Under the pieces are notes generated by a model. The model had not been told where the DNA came from and did no database searches. It worked only from the letters and a program-made list of their open reading frames with translations. Of a DNA stretch of 64,000 nt, positions 51,296 through 59,682 are shown piece by piece (positions within the stretch are counted from its first letter, which is position 1; each line of letters starts with the position of its first letter). The DNA is from Iamia sp. SCSIO 61187 (GTDB taxonomy: Bacteria > Actinomycetota > Acidimicrobiia > Acidimicrobiales > Iamiaceae): positions 5,026,001 through 5,090,000 of the forward strand of contig NZ_CP050948.1 in the NCBI RefSeq assembly GCF_019443745.1, given 5' to 3'. Made by a program: the position numbers and the translations under genes.

Positions 51296-53260
51296 CTAGC
51301 AGCGGCCGTCGCTGCGGCCCCGGTTGGGGGCGAGGGTGAGCGCCACCTCGGCCTCCACCCGCCGACGGGCACGTTCCCACCGCTCCAGCGAGCGCGACAC
51401 ATCGGCGGGCACCGCGACGAGGCCCAGGTCCCGCAGCCCTCGGAGGTACTGGACCAGACCGCGCGACGGGTCCTCGGCGGCGATGAGGACGCGACGCAGA
51501 TCCTCGCGGATGGCCTCAGGGGCCCCGTCCCGCACCGCGTCGGGGATCTGCACGACCCCGGCCTCGAGCGCTCGGCCGACGAGCTCGGCCTCGTCGGCCA
51601 TCTCGGCGCGCGCCGACCCGGACGACCGGGCGGCGGCGACCTCGAGGTCACCGGGCCGGCGCTGCTCGATCCCGAACCCGGTCTCGAGGTGGAGCCGCCA
51701 GGGGGCACTGCCGTCCTCGCAGCGATCGCGGCCGAAGCGACGGAGGTCCACGCCGGTACCCCTGTCGAAGGTGAACTCGATGCCCCTGCGCTGGAGCTCC
51801 CCCAGGAACGTGTACCGGTGCGGGCTGAGAGAGCTGCCTCGGGAGAAGTCGATGACGATCGGGCCGTCGACGTCGAGCCTGTCGAGGCTGTCGCCCAGCT
51901 CTCGCAGCAGCTCCTGGGCGACGGGACGTTCGGCGAAGGCCTCCCTGCTCTCGATCGGCATGCCGGCGTCGGACCACACCATGGTCCCGGCGAGGATCGC
52001 CATCGCCACCAGCGCCACGGGCGCCACCCGCCGGCGAGACCACCCGCCCCGCGGCACCAGCGGAGCGACCGCCAGACCGATGGCCGTGGTGGCCAGGATC
52101 GCGATCGGCCACATCCAGTAGTAGTTCTGCGGGGCGAGGATCCCCCCGAAGGAGGGCGGGAGCTTGATCGCGGCGTAGAACCCACCGATCAGGGCGGTGG
52201 ACGCCACCGCGACCATCGCCACATCGTGCGCCCGCCGCCGGACCGTCCAGGCCGTCGCCCCGAGGATCACCGCCCACGCCGCCAGCGCAAGCCACTCCGA
52301 CGCCGAGGCCGGCGTCCCGGGCGTGACCAGCCTGACGGCGAACTCACCCATGCTCCCCGGCAGCCAGAACGGTGGCAGGAGCACGTGCGAGGTCATGCTG
52401 ACCGCGCTCTGGAGGCCGCCACCTCCCTCCCTGATGTCGTCTCGGAAGAGGACCCCGCTGAGGTTGCCGATGCCGAACAGCTGGTCCCAGATCGGCTGGG
52501 CCCAGCACACGAGGCCCACCAGAGCCGCCAGCGCGACGGTGCGCACGGTTCGACGCTCGAACCAGTGGCCGTGCGTCGCGCGGGCGAGGGCGACGGTGGA
52601 CACCGCCACCACCGCCACCGTCGGGTAGGCGTAGGAGAGGTGCGTCTGGAGGATGATGCTGGCCACGACGACTGTGGCGGGAAGGGCCCACAGACGCCCC
52701 GCCCACAGCGCGACGCAGAGCCAGAGCAGGCACCAGAAGGGCATGATCAGCGCGAACTGCTGTCGGGCCTGGAGCAGGGCGATGGCTCCCATGGACGCCT
52801 CGAGGGCGACGGTCCCGGCCATGGCGGTGAGGGCGCCCGTGGAGGGCCGGAGCGCCCGGGCCGTCGCCCACACCACGATGACGAACGCCGCGTTCCACGC
52901 CCCGAGCCCGACCGCCGCACCCCAGTACGGGTCGAGCCGCGTGAACGGAGCGATGAGGATCTGGTTGAGGGAGCCGAGGTTGTTCAGCTGGCCGTCGACC
53001 CCACCGGACCCGCTGCTCCAGTGGCCGATCAGCGGGTGGTGGTCGGTCAGGACGTCGCGCGACCTGATCACGATCTGGCCGGAGTCGCTGAGCGGCACCC
53101 ATCGCACGACGATCGCCCAGACCACGACGGCGACGATGGGGGCGAGCGCCACCCCGAGCGCAGCCCACTCGATCCCGCTGACGCCAGGTCGCGTGGGCGG
53201 GAGACGGTCGGGTGTGCCGGCCGGTGCGGCCGGCGGAGGCGCGATCTCGGTGCCGAGCAT
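51296..53260 (-). CDS. Large polytopic membrane protein, glycosyltransferase-like
   Basis: About 654 residues from ATG 53260 (an ATG at 53317 is possible). Some eleven membrane helices fill residues 30-435, and a soluble domain of about 210 residues follows. The first extracytoplasmic loop (PLSDSGQIVIRSRDVLTDHHPLIGHWSS) carries an Asp after helix 1 and a DHHPLIG motif, resembling GT-C glycosyltransferases; I see no decisive family signature. It may act in envelope polysaccharide assembly. It is preceded by tRNA-Ser and reads alone. Confidence 0.6.
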   Translation of the reverse strand: MLGTEIAPPPAAPAGTPDRLPPTRPGVSGIEWAALGVALAPIVAVVVWAIVVRWVPLSDSGQIVIRSRDVLTDHHPLIGHWSSGSGGVDGQLNNLGSLNQILIAPFTRLDPYWGAAVGLGAWNAAFVIVVWATARALRPSTGALTAMAGTVALEASMGAIALLQARQQFALIMPFWCLLWLCVALWAGRLWALPATVVVASIILQTHLSYAYPTVAVVAVSTVALARATHGHWFERRTVRTVALAALVGLVCWAQPIWDQLFGIGNLSGVLFRDDIREGGGGLQSAVSMTSHVLLPPFWLPGSMGEFAVRLVTPGTPASASEWLALAAWAVILGATAWTVRRRAHDVAMVAVASTALIGGFYAAIKLPPSFGGILAPQNYYWMWPIAILATTAIGLAVAPLVPRGGWSRRRVAPVALVAMAILAGTMVWSDAGMPIESREAFAERPVAQELLRELGDSLDRLDVDGPIVIDFSRGSSLSPHRYTFLGELQRRGIEFTFDRGTGVDLRRFGRDRCEDGSAPWRLHLETGFGIEQRRPGDLEVAAARSSGSARAEMADEAELVGRALEAGVVQIPDAVRDGAPEAIREDLRRVLIAAEDPSRGLVQYLRGLRDLGLVAVPADVSRSLERWERARRRVEAEVALTLAPNRGRSDGRC

Positions 53261-53436
53261 GGCGGTCGGCGGCCCTCCTTCGGATCCGCTGGAACGTTCG
53301 CCGCCGCTCCGCAGCATCCGCCTCCGCGCCGAGGGTGATGGCCTCTCACTCCGATGGGGGTGGCAGGAGGGGGCGTCGGCCGCCGCCGGTCAGGACGGGG
53401 CTCGACACCCCCTCGAGCCCCTGCGTGCCGTGCTGG

Positions 53437-53521
53437 CGGAGCGGGGGGGATTCGAACCCCCGGGGCCGTGAAGCCCGGTCGCTTTCAAGGCGACTGCATT
53501 CGTCCGCTCTGCCACCGCTCC
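53437..53521 (-). tRNA. tRNA-Ser (anticodon TGA)
   Basis: An 85-nt class II tRNA on the minus strand: acceptor GGAGCGG/CCGCTCC, anticodon loop CTTGAAA, long variable arm and GGTTCGAATCC T-arm. CCA is not encoded. Its 5' end overlaps the last 37 bp of the fucosidase reading frame. Confidence 0.95.
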
Positions 53522-54963
53522 GCCTCGGAGCGTAGGCCGATCCGCACGGCGTGGGCGGCCGCGGGCGGGACGTCGTGGGGCCAGGCGAGGACGAGGTCGT
53601 GGCCCCACGCCGTCGCGGTGAGGTCGCCGTGGCCGAGCAGCGTCACCGGTCGCTCGGCCAGGGGGGCGAGGCCCGGCAGGGTCACCGCCGCCCCCGACGG
53701 GGTGGCGAGCAGCACGGCGTAGAGCGCGCCGTCGCGCTGGGTGAACCGCACGTCGACGCCCTCCTCGGTGGTGCCCGCCGCCTCCACCCAGGGCCGGGTG
53801 CCCACCAGGGCCTCGCCGGCGACGTCCATCCACCCGCCGAGGGCGCCGAGCCTGGTGGCCTCCCGGGCGAGGATCGTGCCGTCGGCGTCGGGGCCCACGT
53901 TGAGCAGCAGGTTGCCGTTCTTGGCGACCATGTCGACCAGGCTGCGGACCAGGTCGTCGGGGTCGATCAGGCGGTCGTCGGGCTCGGCCCGGTTGTACCC
54001 GAAGGCGGCCCCCATCCCCCGGGTCGCCTCCCACCGGTGGTCGGTGGCGGCCGGCGGCGAGTCGTACTCGGGCGTGCGGAAGTCGGCGAGCGGGTGCCCG
54101 GGCGCCGAGCCGGTCTCGGGCAGCCGGGGCAGGGCGGCCCGGACGGTGGCGTTGACCGCGCTCCGCACACGCGGCCGCTGCAGCCCCGGCGGCGGTGGGC
54201 GCCAGCGGTCGTTGATCGTCCCGTCGGGGACCCGCCGGAGGTAGTCGACGAGGAACGCCCGCAGGTCGAACCCGGCGGGCGCGCCGATGTCGCTCCACAC
54301 CACGCTGGGCTCGTAGCGGTCGACGAGCTCGCGCAGGTGGGCGTCGACGTAGGCGACGTAGCCGGGGTCGCTCGGGATGCAGGCCAGGCCGTCGGCCGGC
54401 TCCCGGATGGGCAGGTCCTCCCAGGTCCAGTCGAGGCCCACGGAGTAGTACGTGCCGAAGCGCAGTCCCCGGCGGCGCACGGCCGCCGCCAGCTCGCCGA
54501 CGACGTCCCGCGGCGCGTGCCACCCCGGGCGGCGGGGGTTGGGCACGTCGCTGGGCCAGAGCAGGTAGCCGTCGTGGTGCTTGGTGACGAGGACGACGTA
54601 GCCGGCCCCGGACCGGGCGAAGCGGTCGGCCCAGGCGTCGGGGTCCCAGGCGTCGAGGCCGGCCTCGAACGGCACCCGGAAGTCCTCGTAGGGCGCGTCG
54701 CCGTAGGTCGCGGCGTGGTGGCGCGCCGTCGGGCTGCCGGGGATGCGGAGGGCGTTGGCGTACCACTCGGCGTAGGGCAGCTGGGCGCCGAGGTCGCCCG
54801 GCCGCTGGCGCAGCAGGTCGAGCATGGTCTGGCCGGGGGGCAGCACCGGCGCCCAGGCGGGGACCGAGAACAGCCCCCAGTGGACGAAGATCCCGAGCTT
54901 GGCGTCGTCGAACCACGGCGGCGTCCGGTGCCCCGGGATCCGCTGGTCGCGTCGTCGGCTCAT
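53485..54963 (-). CDS. Alpha-L-fucosidase (GH29 family)
   Basis: A 492-residue GH29 enzyme, without signal peptide. WFDDAKLGIFVHWGLFSVPAW is the family's N-terminal barrel signature; RSGAGYVVLVTKHHDGYLLWPS, then SVVWSDIG with the nucleophile Asp near residue 224, and AKNGNLLLNVGPDADGTI close the barrel. A beta-sandwich follows to the end. It removes terminal alpha-L-fucose from glycans, here probably inside the cell. ATG at 54963 is clear. The last 12 codons overlap the tRNA-Ser gene. Confidence 0.92.
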   Translation of the reverse strand: MSRRRDQRIPGHRTPPWFDDAKLGIFVHWGLFSVPAWAPVLPPGQTMLDLLRQRPGDLGAQLPYAEWYANALRIPGSPTARHHAATYGDAPYEDFRVPFEAGLDAWDPDAWADRFARSGAGYVVLVTKHHDGYLLWPSDVPNPRRPGWHAPRDVVGELAAAVRRRGLRFGTYYSVGLDWTWEDLPIREPADGLACIPSDPGYVAYVDAHLRELVDRYEPSVVWSDIGAPAGFDLRAFLVDYLRRVPDGTINDRWRPPPPGLQRPRVRSAVNATVRAALPRLPETGSAPGHPLADFRTPEYDSPPAATDHRWEATRGMGAAFGYNRAEPDDRLIDPDDLVRSLVDMVAKNGNLLLNVGPDADGTILAREATRLGALGGWMDVAGEALVGTRPWVEAAGTTEEGVDVRFTQRDGALYAVLLATPSGAAVTLPGLAPLAERPVTLLGHGDLTATAWGHDLVLAWPHDVPPAAAHAVRIGLRSEAERWQSGRMQSP

Positions 54964-55023
54964 GTGGCAACCCCCCTGTCGGTGTCGATCGGGGTGGATG
55001 CTGCCCCATCGCCGGAGGCGGGC

Positions 55024-55050
55024 GCACGGATGGTGCCTGGCACCGTCCGT
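55024..55050. terminator. Palindrome family member (13-1-13, one mismatch) after the desaturase gene
   Basis: Arms CACGGATGGTGCC and GGCACCGTCCGTG around T, 5 bp past the desaturase stop (55055, minus strand). Confidence 0.75.
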
Positions 55051-55054
55051 GGGG

Positions 55055-56047
55055 TCAGGCCGGGCGGGGGACCTCGTCGCCGGCGGCGAGCGAGCGCCAC
55101 AGGGCGAGGTAGCTGGGGTGCTCGAGCTCGTCGGGGACCCAGCCGCTGGCCCGCAGCTCACGGTGCATCTGCGGCAGGTTCCGCCACGGCACGCCCATGT
55201 CGACGTGGTGGGCCAGGTGCCAGCCGATGTTGTACGGGACCAGGAAGAAGCGCGACACCAGGTGCTGGCGGACGGTGTGGGTGGTCCGCCGCCTGTCCCT
55301 CGACCGCTCCATGCCGCCGTGCTCGGCGATGGCCCGCAGCCGGTTGATGACCCGCCACTCGGTCATCCACGGCACGAACCACAGCAGGTACAGCTCGGGC
55401 CGGCCGAGGACGGTGGCGACGACGACGAAGCCGGCCTGGACGACCAGGATCCGCCGGGCGTGGGTGCCGAACTCCTTCATCCGGGCCCCCCGGATGAGCG
55501 AGCGCAGGTTCTTCCAGCCGCTCTTGCCCAGGGCGTCCCGGGTGAGCTTGCGGCGCAGCGACGCCCGGCTCACCGGGTAGCCCACGTAGAGGTTCATGTC
55601 GGGCTCGTGGGGGCCGAACTCCTCCTTGTGGTGGGCGATGTGGCCCCGGCGGTACAGGTCGGTGGAGATGAAGCCCGGGTAGCCCACGATCCAGCGCCCG
55701 ACCCAGTCGTTGACCCGCTTGTTGGGGAACAGGAGCCGGTGGGCGGCCTCGTGCGAGAGGGCGGCGAAGGCGGCGTGGGTGCGGCCCATCCACACGAAGG
55801 CGACCAGGTACGCCAGCGGGTGGCCGATCCAGGCGGCGAGGGCGATGAGCCCGACGGACTGGGCGTAGACGCTGGCCACGGCGGCCACGTTGCGGGCGAC
55901 CGGGATGCGGCGCAGCTCGGCCCGGACCTCGGGGACGGCCTTCCCGGTGATGCCGAGCCGCTCGGTCGGGAGGACGTCGGGCAGCAGGTCGGGCGCGGGG
56001 ACCATCGTCGGACGGTCCACGACGGGCGGAGCGGTGGGTGCGGCCAC
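55055..56047 (-). CDS. Membrane fatty acid desaturase-family protein
   Basis: A 330-residue membrane di-iron oxidase with the three histidine boxes H99-EAA-H103, H136-IA-HH140 and HLAHH near 275, and four membrane helices in two hairpins. This is the fatty acid desaturase/hydroxylase superfamily; the substrate (acyl chain, carotenoid or other lipid) is not readable. GTG at 56047. It is divergent from a small ferredoxin-like gene across 78 bp, and that protein might supply electrons, though this is only inferred from position. Confidence 0.87.
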   Translation of the reverse strand: MAAPTAPPVVDRPTMVPAPDLLPDVLPTERLGITGKAVPEVRAELRRIPVARNVAAVASVYAQSVGLIALAAWIGHPLAYLVAFVWMGRTHAAFAALSHEAAHRLLFPNKRVNDWVGRWIVGYPGFISTDLYRRGHIAHHKEEFGPHEPDMNLYVGYPVSRASLRRKLTRDALGKSGWKNLRSLIRGARMKEFGTHARRILVVQAGFVVVATVLGRPELYLLWFVPWMTEWRVINRLRAIAEHGGMERSRDRRRTTHTVRQHLVSRFFLVPYNIGWHLAHHVDMGVPWRNLPQMHRELRASGWVPDELEHPSYLALWRSLAAGDEVPRPA

Positions 56048-56125
56048 GCCCCGATCTTACAGTTCGGGATCGCTCGTCGCCACCCCGTAATGGCGTTCGG
56101 CCCGGCCCCGTATGCTGGTCCGCCC

Positions 56126-56464
56126 ATGGCCGTCGATCCCCCCGACCCCGCCGGCGACGGCACCCGCGTCGTGCGCCGGCCCTGGCGCTCGGCGCTGGTG
56201 CTGGTGTGCCGCGAGTGCGACGGAACCCGGGGCTTCGGACCCAAGCAGGTCCGCAAGGCGCTCAAGGCCGACGCCAAGGCGCACCTGCCGGCCAAGGCGG
56301 TGCGGGTCGCCTCGGTGAGCTGCCTCGACGTGTGCCCCAAGCGGGCCGTGACCGTCGCCGTGGTCGGCGTGGGCGAGACGGCGGTGACGATCAGCGACCG
56401 CGCCGGCGCGGCCCGGCTGGTGGACCGCCTGGGTCGGGCGATCGTCGCCGACGGCGGCGCGTGA
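56126..56464 (+). CDS. Small (2Fe-2S) ferredoxin-like protein
   Basis: A 112-residue protein of the thioredoxin-like 2Fe-2S ferredoxin group. The ligands are probably C28 and C31 (VCRECDG) plus C66 and C70 (SCLDVCPKR), with the GFGPKQVRKALKADAKAHL helix between them. ATG at 56126. Its TGA overlaps the GTG of the PaaX-like gene by 4 bp, so regulator and ferredoxin are translated together. The partner is unknown. Confidence 0.75.
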   Translation: MAVDPPDPAGDGTRVVRRPWRSALVLVCRECDGTRGFGPKQVRKALKADAKAHLPAKAVRVASVSCLDVCPKRAVTVAVVGVGETAVTISDRAGAARLVDRLGRAIVADGGA

Positions 56465-57282
56465 CCACGGCCGACGGCCCTTGGCGCCCCGACGAGGAGC
56501 GGCCGCTCACCGCCCGCTCGGTCGTGGCCTCCACCCTCCTCGGCGTGCGCCCGCCCCGGCTGCCGACCCGCGACCTCGTCGGCGCCTGCGAGCTGTTCGG
56601 CATCAGCGACGGCACGGCCCGGGTGGCCATCAGCCGCATGGTGGCGGCCGGGGAGCTGGAGGCCACCGACGGCGGCTACGCCCTGACCGGCGCCCTGCTC
56701 GACCGCTCGACCCGGCAGGACCTCAGCGCCGACGCCGCCACCCGCGCCTGGCGGCTCGGCGACGGGTGGACCATGGCCGTCGTCGTGGGCGAGGCCCGGC
56801 CGGCGGCCGAGCGCACGGCCCTGCGCCGGGCCACGGCGGCGCTGCGCCTGGCCGAGCGGCGCGAGGGGGTGTGGCTGCGCCCCGACAACCTCCCGGCCGG
56901 CGGCCTGCCCGAGGCCGAGGCGCGGGTCGCGGCGCAGTGCGACCGCTTCACCGCCGTCCCCGCGGGTGACCCCGCCGTCCTCGCCGCCGCCCTCTGGGAC
57001 CTCGCCGGCTGGGCCGTGCGGGCCCGGCGCCTCGTCGCCGCCCTCGACCGCACCGAGGCGGCCCTCGCCGCCGGCCGGCGGGCGGCGCTGCCCGAGGGCT
57101 TCGTCCTCTCCGCCGCCGTGCTGCGCCACCTCCAGGCCGACCCCCTCCTCCCCCCGGTCCTCCTCCCCGACGACTGGCCCGGGCCCGCCCTGCGGCACGC
57201 CCACCGCACCTGGCGCCGCGCCTTCGAGACCACGTGGGCGACCCGGGCCCGAGCGGCCCGCGCCGACGCAGGAGGCGCCTGA
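56461..57282 (+). CDS. PaaX-like transcriptional regulator
   Basis: A 273-residue regulator of the PaaX type: an N-terminal winged helix (LTARSVVASTLLGVRPPRLPTRDLV, then GISDGTARVAISRMVAAGELEATDGGY), a central domain and a C-terminal helical domain ending in an Arg/Ala-rich tail. PaaX represses phenylacetate catabolism in other bacteria; no such genes are present, so its target is open. The start GTG 56461 overlaps the ferredoxin gene by 4 bp. Confidence 0.85.
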   Translation: MTTADGPWRPDEERPLTARSVVASTLLGVRPPRLPTRDLVGACELFGISDGTARVAISRMVAAGELEATDGGYALTGALLDRSTRQDLSADAATRAWRLGDGWTMAVVVGEARPAAERTALRRATAALRLAERREGVWLRPDNLPAGGLPEAEARVAAQCDRFTAVPAGDPAVLAAALWDLAGWAVRARRLVAALDRTEAALAAGRRAALPEGFVLSAAVLRHLQADPLLPPVLLPDDWPGPALRHAHRTWRRAFETTWATRARAARADAGGA

Positions 57283-57332
57283 GCGGGACAGCGCCGGCCC
57301 GAGCGGCCCGCATCGGCGCCGGACAGGTACTG

Positions 57333-57362
57333 GACAACCTCATAGACAAGTTATAGACAAGT
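57333..57362. promoter_or_regulatory. Repeated GACAA half-sites upstream of the TauE/SafE gene
   Basis: GACAA occurs three times at 57333, 57345 and 57356. The last two are part of an exact ATAGACAAGT direct repeat with an 11-bp period, one helical turn. It ends 4 bp before the GTG start, in an AT-richer patch that also could hold the promoter. Confidence 0.5.
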
Positions 57363-57365
57363 GCG

Positions 57366-58106
57366 GTGGACGTGGGCGAGGTGGTGCTGATCGGCGGGGG
57401 CGCGCTGGTGACCTCGGCGCTGACCGCGGTGCTCGGCTTCGGGGGCGGGATCGTGCTGCTCGCCCTGCTGCTGCTGGTCGTCGACCCCATCGTGGCCATC
57501 CCGCTGCACGCCGCCATCCAGATCGCCTCCAACGGCAGCCGCACGGTGATCCGCCGGCGCGACGTCGACTGGGGCATCGTCACCCGCTCGTCGCTGCTCC
57601 TGCTGCCCGCCGGCGCCCTGACGGTCCCGCTGGCCCGGGCCGCGCCCGAGGCCGCCCTCCAGGTCGCCATCGCCGTCACCGTGCTGGTCGCCACGTGGGT
57701 GCCGGAGCGGACCGCCCTCGAGGTGCCGGCGCCCAGCGGGCCGGCGTGGATCGGCGTGGGCGCGGTCGCCGGTGCGCTCAACCCGCTCGTCGGGGCGACC
57801 GGGCCGCTCTTCGCCCCCCTCTACAAGGCGGCCAGCGCGACCCGCCAGCGCTTCGTCGGGACCTTCGCCGGCACCCAGGTCGCCGGCCACCCGGCCAAGC
57901 TGGTGCTGTTCGGGGCGGCCGGTCTGGCGCCCACCGGCCACCTGCCCGCCGTCGCCGCCGGGATCGTCGGCGTCGTGGTGGGGACCGAGCTGGGCAGCCG
58001 GGTCCTCGACCGGATGAGCGAGCAGCGCTTCCGCTCGCTCTACCTCGCCGCCATCACCGCGGTGGCGGTGTACCTCGTCGTCGACGGCGTCGCCGGGGCG
58101 GGGTAG
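57366..58106 (+). CDS. TauE/SafE-family permease (TSUP)
   Basis: A 246-residue membrane protein with about eight helices in two repeats. GFGGGIVLLALLLLVVDPIVAIPLHAAIQIASNGSR and later NPLVGATGPLFAPLYK are the twin family motifs of sulfite/organosulfonate exporters. The transported anion is unknown. GTG at 57366. Its last 53 bp overlap the end of the convergent TetR gene. Confidence 0.88.
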   Translation: MDVGEVVLIGGGALVTSALTAVLGFGGGIVLLALLLLVVDPIVAIPLHAAIQIASNGSRTVIRRRDVDWGIVTRSSLLLLPAGALTVPLARAAPEAALQVAIAVTVLVATWVPERTALEVPAPSGPAWIGVGAVAGALNPLVGATGPLFAPLYKAASATRQRFVGTFAGTQVAGHPAKLVLFGAAGLAPTGHLPAVAAGIVGVVVGTELGSRVLDRMSEQRFRSLYLAAITAVAVYLVVDGVAGAG

Positions 58107-58656
58107 CGGGGAAGCCGAGGGCGGTGAGCAGGGTGGCCACCGCCGTGCCCAGGGCGACGTCGAGGTCCCCCTCCCGGTGGAACTGCCAGACGGTCAGGGC
58201 GCCCTGCCACTGGGCCACGACGAGCCGCCCGACGCCGGGCGGGGCGCCCGGGAGCCGGCGCTCGACGGCGGCGGCGAGCGCCGCGATCCAGGCCTGGCCC
58301 CGCGCTCGCAGGACCGGGTCGCGCAGGTCCTCGCGCAGCAGGAGGATCTGGTCGGCCTCCTCGGCCGGGTCGTACTGGCCGCTCAGCGCGACCACCATCG
58401 CCACGACGCCCTCCGGGCCGGGGCCGGCCTCCTCGTCGGCCGCCGCGGTGGCGGCGTCGAGCATGTCCCACGCCCGCAGGAGGGCGGCCTGGAGGAGCCC
58501 GGCCTTGGTCCCGAACCGCTGGACGAGGGTGGCCGGCGCCAACCCGACCTCGGCCGAGAGAGCCGAGAACGTCAACGCCGCCGGTCCCCGGGTCTCGGCC
58601 AGGCGCAGAGCGTCGTCGAGGATCGCCTCGTCGGTCACAGACCTCTTGCGCGGCAT
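58054..58656 (-). CDS. TetR-family transcriptional regulator
   Basis: A 200-residue TetR regulator: helix-turn-helix at about 8-52 (ILDDALRLAETRGPAALTFSALSAEVGLAPATLVQRFGTKAGLL), then a ligand-binding helical domain. It is divergent from an SDR gene, and two tandem palindromes (58678-58705) fill the gap. By the usual pattern it represses itself and the SDR gene until a ligand binds. The C-terminal end is Arg-rich and overlaps the TauE gene. Confidence 0.9.
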   Translation of the reverse strand: MPRKRSVTDEAILDDALRLAETRGPAALTFSALSAEVGLAPATLVQRFGTKAGLLQAALLRAWDMLDAATAAADEEAGPGPEGVVAMVVALSGQYDPAEEADQILLLREDLRDPVLRARGQAWIAALAAAVERRLPGAPPGVGRLVVAQWQGALTVWQFHREGDLDVALGTAVATLLTALGFPATPPRRRRRRRGTPPPR

Positions 58657-58677
58657 CGGCGCATCGTATACGAATGG

Positions 58678-58705
58678 TCGTTCACAAACGATCGTTCACA
58701 AACGA
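58678..58705. promoter_or_regulatory. Two tandem TetR operators
   Basis: TCGTT-CACA-AACGA occurs twice back to back (58678-58691 and 58692-58705), each a 5-4-5 palindrome. They lie 21 bp from the TetR start and 19 bp from the SDR start. GTATACG next to it may be part of the TetR promoter. Confidence 0.8.
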
Positions 58706-58724
58706 TGAGACGGAGGTCCGCACC

Positions 58725-59660
58725 ATGGGCACGTTGGACGGGAAGGTCGCGCTGGTCGCCGGGGCCACGCGCGGAGCCGGACGGGGCATCGCCGTCGAGC
58801 TGGGGGCGGCCGGCGCCCACGTCTTCGTCACCGGTCGCACCACCCGGTCCCACCGATCCGAGTACGACCGGGACGAGACGATCGAGGAGACGGCCGAGCT
58901 GGTCGAGGCCGCCGGCGGCCGGGCCACGGCGGTGCAGGTCGACCACCTCGAGACCGACCAGGTCGCCGACCTGGTGGCCCGCATCGACCGCGACGCCGGG
59001 CGCCTCGACGTCTTGGTCAACGACATCTGGGGCGGCGAGAACCTGGTCGACTGGGACACCCCCGTCTGGGAGCACGACCTGGCCAAGGGCCTCCGCCTCC
59101 TGCGGCTGGCCGTCGACACCCACCTGGTGACGAGCCACCACGCCCTGCCCCTGCTGATCCGCCGGCCGGGTGGCCTCGTCGTCGAGATGACCGACGGGAC
59201 CACCGAGTACAACGCCGCCACCTACCGGCTCTCGGCCTTCTACGACCTGGCCAAGTGGTCCGTGATCCGGCTGGCGTGGGCCCAGGGCCACGAGCTGGCC
59301 CCGCACGGCGCCACCGCGGTGGCGCTCACCCCGGGCTGGATGCGCTCGGAGATGATGCTCGAGCACTACGGCGTCACCGAGGACACCTGGCACGAGGTCA
59401 TGGACCGGCCCCACGTCGAGCCCCACCCCGACCCCCGGCACTTCGGCATCTCCGAGACGACCCGGTTCGTCGGGCGCGCCGTCGCCGCCCTCGCCGCCGA
59501 CCCCGACCGGGCCCGCTGGAACCAGGCCTCGCTGTCGTCGGGCCAGCTGGCCCAGGAGTACGGCTTCACCGACCTCGACGGGAGCCGGCCCGACGCCTGG
59601 CGCTACCTGGTCGAGGTCCAGGACAAGGGGCTCACCCCGAACCCGGAGGCCTACCGGTAG
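58725..59660 (+). CDS. Short-chain dehydrogenase/reductase
   Basis: A 311-residue SDR: cofactor loop VAGATRGAGRGIA (TGxxxGxG type), TTRSHRSEYDRDETI after strand 2, DVLVNDIWGG in place of NNAG, and the YDLAKWS catalytic Tyr/Lys. The Asn-Asp-Ile-Trp-Gly variant and length above 300 match a known actinobacterial SDR subgroup of unknown substrate. ATG at 58725 has GGAGG upstream. It is controlled by the adjacent TetR through the tandem operators. Confidence 0.88.
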   Translation: MGTLDGKVALVAGATRGAGRGIAVELGAAGAHVFVTGRTTRSHRSEYDRDETIEETAELVEAAGGRATAVQVDHLETDQVADLVARIDRDAGRLDVLVNDIWGGENLVDWDTPVWEHDLAKGLRLLRLAVDTHLVTSHHALPLLIRRPGGLVVEMTDGTTEYNAATYRLSAFYDLAKWSVIRLAWAQGHELAPHGATAVALTPGWMRSEMMLEHYGVTEDTWHEVMDRPHVEPHPDPRHFGISETTRFVGRAVAALAADPDRARWNQASLSSGQLAQEYGFTDLDGSRPDAWRYLVEVQDKGLTPNPEAYR

Positions 59661-59682
59661 GCGCCCTCCGTAGGGTGCCGGG

